Positions 26,601 through 35,600 of a DNA stretch of 64,000 nucleotides are shown here, in pieces. Below the pieces are notes generated by a model. That model did no database searches. It saw nothing but the letters and a program-made list of their open reading frames with translations, and had not been told where the DNA came from. The DNA is from Apostichopus japonicus (taxonomy: Eukaryota; Echinodermata; Holothuroidea; Aspidochirotida; Stichopodidae). The DNA lies in the NCBI RefSeq assembly GCF_037975245.1, contig NC_092563.1:28917960-28981959 (forward strand), given 5' to 3'. Each line of letters starts with the position of its first letter. Position 1 is the first letter of the stretch. The translations under genes were made by a program, and so were the position numbers.

Positions 26601-29600
26601 CTATAAATAGAGATCTCACCCCACAGACTGTGACTGCAGGACTCTGGCAGGTCCAAGATATCGATACTGGGAACAGACAGACATGGCCTTCCGAGCATTC
26701 CTGGATATGAGCTTGCCGCCTTTTTCATGGCTGCGTGATGTCAATAGAGGGAGCTCTTTGGTTTGACTCACTGAACTGTGGATAGCAACAGACATTTCAA
26801 CATAGAGAGTAACATGTGCATTGTTGTATGATAAGGGTGAGCCCTCTCTACTGTGGTATATGGTGAGCCCTTTCTACTGTGGTATATGGGTGAGCCCTTT
26901 CTACTGTGGTATATGGGTGAGCCCTTTCTACTGTGGTATAAGGGTGAGCCCTATCTACTGTTGTATGATACAGGTGAGCCCTTTCTATTGTTCTTAACAA
27001 TGATAACTCATTATGAGGAGTGAAAATAATTAACATGCCTGCATCAACCCTGTAAGATTCCATAGGGAACACAAGCACATTTTTTGATTTATATTCTAGA
27101 CACAAAGTGTCTGCTCTTTTCCTTGAAACTTATTACTTCAAAGAAAAGTTACCAAGGTTACCAAGGTCTTGAAGGTTAGGTAGACATGAGTGCATATGTG
27201 AAGTGGAGCCAGGTAAGAGACGAGTGACGAAGAAATTCATAAAGATTTAAAGATATATGTAGACAAGTAGGATGGTATATGACATAACCAAGTTATGCAA
27301 GAAAACATAACATACTATATCTTAGAATCCAGTGAAATGAAATGGCATGGATCAATAAGGGGGACGGGGGGGGGGGTTGAGGGGAATATCCAAAATGGTT
27401 TTTAGCACAACTTTGCATTTAGACTCATGGGAGGATGCTTCCAGGCCCCTTCCCTACCCCTCCCCACATGGGGAGTCTGCTTCAACAACCCCAGGGCCAC
27501 ATCCCTTCCTTTATAAAATCTTGGATCTGCCCTTGATGACAACTTTGAAAGCATCACACTTGAAAATGTTTTATCTTTGGAGGTTCTGTATTTTATTTGA
27601 ACAACTGCAATCATATTTGGATGAAACATTCCAAGGGTTTACCAGTTAAGTTTTCCAAGGTTTAAGAGTGAATATTCCAAGGGTTTAACAGTGAAATATT
27701 CCAAAGGTTTAACAGTGATATATTCCAAGGGTTTAACAGTTATTTCTTGTACATTTACACATATTGGTTAGTCTTTCTTATTTTGCTACATTTTTTGAAC
27801 AAGCAAAACCGCTTTCAAAATTTGCATTACCTGACTATTGAAGAATTTTTTTAGCTGAGGTTATGGTCTATGGGAAGCCACACTTATTATGGTATGAACT
27901 TCCCACAGCCCAGTACCCTACGTAAATAATCATTCACACCAAAGAACTTCATATCATTAATGTTAAGAGAAGAAAGATGAGCCCGGTGATACCTGCTGCT
28001 GTGACTTGAAAGAACATGAATGGTGCAATCCACACAGCAAAACACATTGTCACTTACTGAAAACTCCATGGCACACTTTGTGTGGGTCTGTAGAGAGATT
28101 TACAATGTATTACTATGAGTGGTTAACAACTAGAGTTTCATTCCACCTACACCATTTGCAGACTACCATGGTCCATGGCAAACCAAGCATAATATTGTAC
28201 ATTGACACCTCAGAAAGGTTTTTAAATTTTGTACATTTCTTACCTCAACTGATAATCACCATTCTTGTACTCATATGAACATATATACACTTTAAAAGTT
28301 ATCTGCATTTTTACTTTTGAAGCTATATCCTGTTGTTAATGGGTTTGTGTAATTTGACTTCTGTTGACCTCAAATTGACCTATCATCACATTGCAAATAA
28401 CATTTTGACAGCTTTTGTTTTAAAAATAAATAAATCCTTACCCAACAGATCCAGATTGAGTTAATTTCTGTGGAGAGAAGCAAAGACTGTGTTAAACTTT
28501 GACTGCAGTGTTTCTTTAAGGAGCATCCCAAAAGCAATAAAGAAAGCTAACCATTTTCAGAGGGGATTAAGCAATAAGCTTTCACTTTGTATGGATGGTG
28601 TATGGTACATTCGTGACTGTAAGCTGCATTAATTATATGTTCTTTTAATTGATAGCCGTGATAAGAATCTTGCTGATGGTGCTCAGTTGTTTAGTTCTAT
28701 CCATCAGCTGTGTGATATCATTGATGGTTTTATCCGATTCAGTCGGAAGTATGAAGAATTATACTAGTAAAGGTCGGGAGTCAAACTGCTGGAAAGCAAG
28801 GGAACATTTACCTAACTTTGTACATGCCTTGAAGTTTACTGTATAATTCCACTAAATGGGGGGGGGGAGGGGGGGAGTAATGGACAAAAGTGCCTCAAAC
28901 TACAAAAATTTATGTTTCAAAGATTAAAACTGAAATTGCAAAAGTGGTTACGATTTGACTCACGAGCACAGTATGTACAGTGTCTATCAGTGCAGCTGCA
29001 TATTTATAACACACACATGATACGCTAATACAGGGGACACACAGAGTTGGCATATTTCTTCATACTCGTATAACATGTTATAAGTGACATATATTCCACC
29101 ATACTTAAACATGTATAAGTGACATAAGTGGCATAAATCAATACAGTGCTGCCAAGTCACCCGCTTTGGGCGGGTGTCACCCGCATTTTCGGGTCGTCTC
29201 CCGCTCACCCGCCCACCTGTCCCAATCTCCCGCATTTTCCAAAAAACTCCCGCATTTTTGAAGAATCTCCCGCATTGTGGGCCCACAGAGTTTTTCCTGT
29301 GAAAGTGTATCATTGCTAGCGTGAAATTCATTTCATCACATCAAAATGCGAAGTATCTCAGACCCGCCAGGATTGGAAATTACTCAAAGCCGATCGTGCT
29401 AAATATGCCCGGCTGAAAGCAACGTTACCTATACGATTGAGACAGTATAGATGCAGCTTAGATGACCCGGGAAGTGATGTTTCCGGCCATCTGAGGGGCC
29501 GTAAGATCCCAAAATTTTCTTGTACGCTTCGCGCCAACCCATGGTGGCGCTCCGCTTAGATGGTGTAAGTAACCAACAGCACCAGACAATTTTCACCCGC

Positions 29601-32600
29601 CTAAAAAACATCTGACCTTGGCATCTCTGTCAATATGAAGATTACCTTTCAATGTGAAGATTGATTCAATGGTTTCTTGGAAACCTAAAGATTTGCTTTC
29701 TATGAAAAAAACCCTTATTGGAATAGAAAGCATACTTCAGTTGTAGTTTCTGCAGGTCTCTGATCATCTCACTATTGATGTGTATGACAAGCTTTATCAC
29801 ACAATCTCAGGCAGAAGCCAAAAGATATAGAAAAACATACAGCACTTTGATTTTGAAATGCTTGTGTGGATTTCTCTTCAAATGTGCAATATTGTGGTAA
29901 AAGGGTATAAATGTTAAGTGTTTGCACTTTAAATACCAGGGTAATGAAACTATTTAATGGTCACATCACAATGATTTTGTTCAAATTTGGAGAATCTAGA
30001 GCTTTCCTTTCTATTGCAACACCTGCATATTTACATTATTGTGACATCTTTTGTCAAATTTAAACACAAATTAGCACTAGAACATGTTACAGTTTAATGC
30101 CTTTCAATTGAAGGAAACACTAATGAGATCAAATGGGAGAGAATTTATTTGTGATGATTCTAGCACAAGGGTGGGATATCCTGATAACACATTCATTTAA
30201 CGACACAATGCATAACGTATGCTTTCACATACCAGGTTTTTGCACTAAATATATGTACCTAAAATATGGAGAGTGGGGAAATGGGGGGGGGAATGTCTTT
30301 GCAAACCTGGAGGGGTAAGAACATAGTGGATGTAACACAACTTTTGCTTGGTGGGAGGGAGGGAGGTGTGGTGCATGAATGTCGAGGAATAGAAATAATT
30401 GCAATACCTCTTTACTCACACAGTTTTCAAAACTACATTACAAATTCAATTCTAGAACTGCTCATTTGATAGAAACAGAAAGAGGAAATCTTTCTTGATC
30501 TCATATCTCCATCCAATCTTAACTTCGAATATGCTACAATTTCATCCCTTAAACTATTCGTGGATCTACATAAAGCAAAGAGCTAGACACTGTTTGATAT
30601 AGACCTTCCTCATTGATCGAGAGCGTACTGTACCTCTCTGTATCCTTTTGATTGTATTGACACTCTCATCAGCCATAAGAGCTGCAAGTGTTTACTTATC
30701 TCCAACTAATCAATAAAAGTGACTGGAAACAAGGCTAAGGTACCAGACAGGTATATCAAGGAACCATTTATATGCTAATTTAATATTCAACAGACACTCA
30801 GACCAAGGCAAACAATCTTGTCTTTTGTAAGCAAACTAAAATCAATAGAAAACCATTCAAACTGCTTTTTTCGTGTTTCTTTCTGAAGAGACAGGTGACA
30901 CAAAACAAGCAAAGAGCAAACATTTAGTAAGAGAGGATTATAAGATCTTTCACACTTTGTCTCCAAAATGAGATCTTGCATCGTAGAAAGTTAGTATCCA
31001 ACTACTATTTCTTTCTAAAATTTGCCAACAGTTTTCTTGAATGATAATATATAACGTCCATACTACTAAAGTGGGCTTAAATTACGCTGGACAAACTCAT
31101 TTCTAATTTTAAGGACAAATAAATGTAATTATGGCACAAGAAATCAAGAATATGTGAAAACTTTAGTATGAGCTGCCAGCATCCATCATGCATAGTCTCT
31201 AGTCTTTAGTCAGGTAAAATCCCTAACTACAAGAATGACTACATTTTGCCACCTTTCTTCAATCCCAACATAATCTATTTGGATAATGTAATGTAGTGAA
31301 GTGAAATTTTGTTGTATGCACCCTATTTACATGTATTACGTAATATACTGTATTGTAGCGTTAGTTGTTTGCACGTGTGTATTTTCTTCAGTTCTGTATA
31401 CGTCGTTTTAATGGCAGCATCGTCCCTGCAGAGCTCCGGGGTTCGCCTCGTTATCCCTTTGTATTTCCGTAATTTTTACTTAATCTTGGGTCGTAAATAG
31501 CCCAGATTTACTCACATCTTTACTATCTGGAGTCCGTGAGGAGATGTCCACCTTCTTAGAGGCAGGATGCCTCAGGTTTTGGATGGTTCGGCTTCTGGCT
31601 CGAAGCCACTGGTTTCCAAGATGGCGGACCTACTACAGTATATAGCGAGCTAGTGTTGATGGAGTCTCGATGTACGCGATCTCCTTTACCGCGAGCGTCT
31701 TCTTCTTCTTTATCGCAAGCGAGCTGACATCACTTTTAGTAAGATATAAAGTCATAAATTCTGTACGTACCCTTATTGTTATTTAATTGAATCGTAGTTG
31801 TAATTGTTGCCCCTCTGGCTAGGTTGTACTTCACTGTGTAAAGTACATTCGTTAGGTTGTGTATTTGGACCTTGGTCCTACGGGTTTATAGCGTGTCTTG
31901 TGTATCGTGAAGCACGTGTGTAGTATTGTGTACTTTTATACTGTACTGTAACTTACAGTACCGGTTAGGTTTCAGTTTACCGAAAGTAATTGACAGTTCA
32001 GTTGTATTGAAAGATTATTGTAACTGTATTTCAGTATTGTACAGCTCGCAGTGTAAAGAGCGTATACGTATTTTGTATTTTGAACATAATTGTTACTGTT
32101 GTTACCTATAGAGTTGTCTCAGAGCTTGTCCTTTAATCTTAGCCTTTTTGGATAGCTACAGAGTGACAAGTCTCCTGAGAGTTTGTGGGTTCAGGAGGTG
32201 AAAATTCCTGCTGTCTAGGAACAGTATAGGTGAAAAGGCCTATAATGTGTTGCAGCTGGCATGTGTTGCCCTAGGCTGACCATTACGAAGGTGCTAAAAT
32301 TCCTCGCCTGTTGGCAAACGTTTTGTATTATTTATGCAGATTATATCATAATGTTCATTTTACATTATTCTTTATACATTGTCGTACAGTATTGTGCGAG
32401 TACAGAGCCATTCCACTGTTGTGTTGTGTATTAATATTATTCTTCTGTGAGTAATATTATTCATTCTTTAATTGTATTCATGTTGTATGAATATTTCGTA
32501 TTATTTGCGTAAAGGTTTTTCCCCGAGTCAGGATAGTTTTAATTAAGATAGTAAAGAGTCCTTTAAGCCATTTGAGTTTATCAAGCCATTTACTGTATAC

Positions 32601-35600
32601 TGTCATGTATCATGATTTGTTCATTTGTATATTTTCATTTTGTTTGAGTTTTGTAATAAATCGTCAGCCGTTGTTTCAACGCAAGAAAACTCTTGCATCC
32701 TCATTTATAACTTATGAGTTCGAAGCGAAGGACCCCAAACCCAGTAATTTCCCCCCGCCATCCGCGGTTCGCTTCAGTAAGACATCCCAAACGGCTCGTA
32801 ACTTTATACAGGGGTGGCTGTTTGAATTGAGCACACTTTAATGTGTGGGTGTAACAAGTTTCCAATGACCGGGGTAAAAGTGGTTGTGAAGGAGGTGCAA
32901 GAAGGCCTTGTTTAGATACAAGACTGTGAAATCTTGAAAGGTTTAACCGTCTTTTTGCAGACATGACGATCCAATTTACGTACCAACGGGACATTCTGAT
33001 ATGCTGTACTTTTCTTTGCAATCTGTGGTAATTTGCTATGTTGTCTTGAGAGAGGATGAGTCCTGGGTCGTAGGAGACTGTCTCTGCTCTCAGATCCTAA
33101 CTGGCAATGACTCGGCTGAGGATAGAAGGCTGTGTGTAGTCGAATACTATGGTGATGAGGGTAAAAGTCCAACTTTAAATTGCCAAGGCTTGGTTCAACA
33201 ACCTTATGAAATATTTGCTCTGTTGGTCCTGCAAAAGATGTAAAAAAAATAGTGAATAGAAAACATTCAATCTCTTTGAAATACAAAACAGTTGAACGAG
33301 TGTTTTAATTGATACCTAAATTTTCCATGGTCGCATTAAAGTAAATCCTCCATGTCCAAATAACCGTCAAGAATGTTTTTCCACTTTATTGCCAGTCAGA
33401 ACGACCTAAAAACTTTCAAGTTTCAAGTATAGTACTATTATTCGAGTCATACAATAGAATGCCGAAATGATAAACAGTTATGCGACTTCCTGTGATAACA
33501 TCAGTTTCACATTACTCATTTATAATACACTCTTAAAGTACTTAAAGGCATCGAAGATTCGCCTCAACCGTGTGCCGCGCTCTGAAAAAGTTAACTTTCC
33601 GTTGCTTGCAAGTGAAGTTTCTTCTTGTCGCTACAAAATGCAGACAGTAATGAAACGTGATGCCTTGTTATCTTTTATCTAGACCTGAGATGTCCATCGC
33701 TGCTATGTACACTGTGTTGTGGGTGACCGAAGCTGTATGTATTGACTGTACACTAGTGTCTAATTAACGGTAGCAAGCTGTGTAAATATTTTCTGGAATC
33801 GTTGGTGGTGTCTAACACTTCTGTTACACCTCATTCAAAACTAGGTCAGATTACTGGCATGAGACGTTCCTTTGTGCGCGAGTCTTCACACCCTTTAACC
33901 GAGTACAATTATGAGTACTTTAGCATCAACTTCTGAGTACTGAATGACGAGTCAAAGTACCTTAGCATCCAAGTACTTTTGGTCAAGTGTGATTACTGAG
34001 TACTTGCAGAACAATTTGAGTACTTCTCAAGTATAGTCAGTATTGCGAAGTTCGCCATACTGCGAAGTTCGGGCACCCTAAGAAATACACGATTTTCACC
34101 ATGAAAACCTACAGGAAGAGCCAAATTTCACCAAAAAGTACGAAGCTACAGTTATTTTCTCTCCAAAATGACCCGTGTGCAAGAAATTACTTATATATTT
34201 GTCAATAAAATGACGAAGATCTATGAAGTCTGTTATAATTACTGAAAGAGCAACAGCGCCACCAATTTTTACCAGCGCCACACTGTAGGTTGCGTGGCCG
34301 AACTTCGCAATACTCTAGCAAGAAATACCAGTTCCACAATCACGAAGAATTTTCTTGGAAAACAACGTGAAAACAGTTTGCAGGAAAGAAAGTTTGGCCG
34401 TGTATCGTACTAAAACACAATTCTCCCACCATATGAAGTATATTTTCTGGTGATTTAGACCAGAAGATTTAGTTTTGGGGTGTTTTAAGTCTTAAGTGGG
34501 CGAACTTCGAAGTCACCATCCTACTACAACACTGGTGTAATGGGCCTTTCTCATGCTCAATCAACTAGGCTGGTAGGCAAAAATACGTACGATAACTTTT
34601 GAGTTCAACTATAATGAGATGTCTAATGTGAGATGTACCATGGCTAGGAATGGATATAACAAATCAGGTAACTTAGTACTAATACTAGTTATTTGGCCAG
34701 GCCAGGCTGATATCAGGCTCAGAGCTTCACAACAATGTTGAGACCTGAGCAAATATAATTGAATTAGGCTAAGCCTTTACCATATTTTCTTTTAAATATG
34801 AAGTGGTGTTCAGCTAGCCTAGGCCTAAATGTCTTTTTGCTTCTAAGGGAGTAAGGGATCAACTCTGAACCTATCAAATATATCGTACACTTGAATAACC
34901 TATAACAATAGCCAGCCTGCCTCACTTTTACTGATTTCAGTACCTAGCCCTACGGCCAAACGTTCATGATTGTCTTGTTTAACTCTCACTTAGGTTAGCC
35001 CTAAGCTAGACCTAGGGCCTAGAGCATTGGCCTAAAAACCCTAACGTTAGGCCTTGTACGAGTACGGTCATCTTCCATTTAAATGCTAGACCACTAAGTT
35101 ACTAACCACGTTTTGCAGTTTCAGTACCATACATTTTCCATACAATATTAACATTTTCCACAAATAATGCTAATTGTCAGGAATTAGGCTTGTCGGGAAA
35201 CTGCTGTGTACTCTGGCTGACAACCACATCACCATCGATCTGGTAAGGTGTTAGTGCAGATGTGTCCTAATCGGCTGATCCAATACTCATCAAATATTAG
35301 TACACTTGCAGTAACGTCCTTCCCGTGTTTATATTACAAGTACCAAATAAAGTAAGCTAACCATTGTACACACTGTATGTACAGGGACATAGCGGCAGGT
35401 CCCAGCCATAACGCATGATTGCACTCATTGTTGACATCGATTAGGTCGTTGCTATGGATTACTACAATCTAAATAGGTGCCAAATAAATACAATTTTCAG
35501 CTAATGATTCTTAAAGCTTGTTTTTAAATATGCTTCCTATATTACTTTATGTTAAAAAAATTTATAACATATTTTTTTAGCATTTTTGGTTAATTTTTTG

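Noticed and set aside
27917-28087. A 57-codon minus-strand segment with fair splice sites (CTCTCTACAG and CGTAGG|GTACTG), first taken as an EF-hand gene exon.
   Set aside because: The micro-exon 28467-28442 joins 26775 in phase without it, and inserting it brings a stop into frame.
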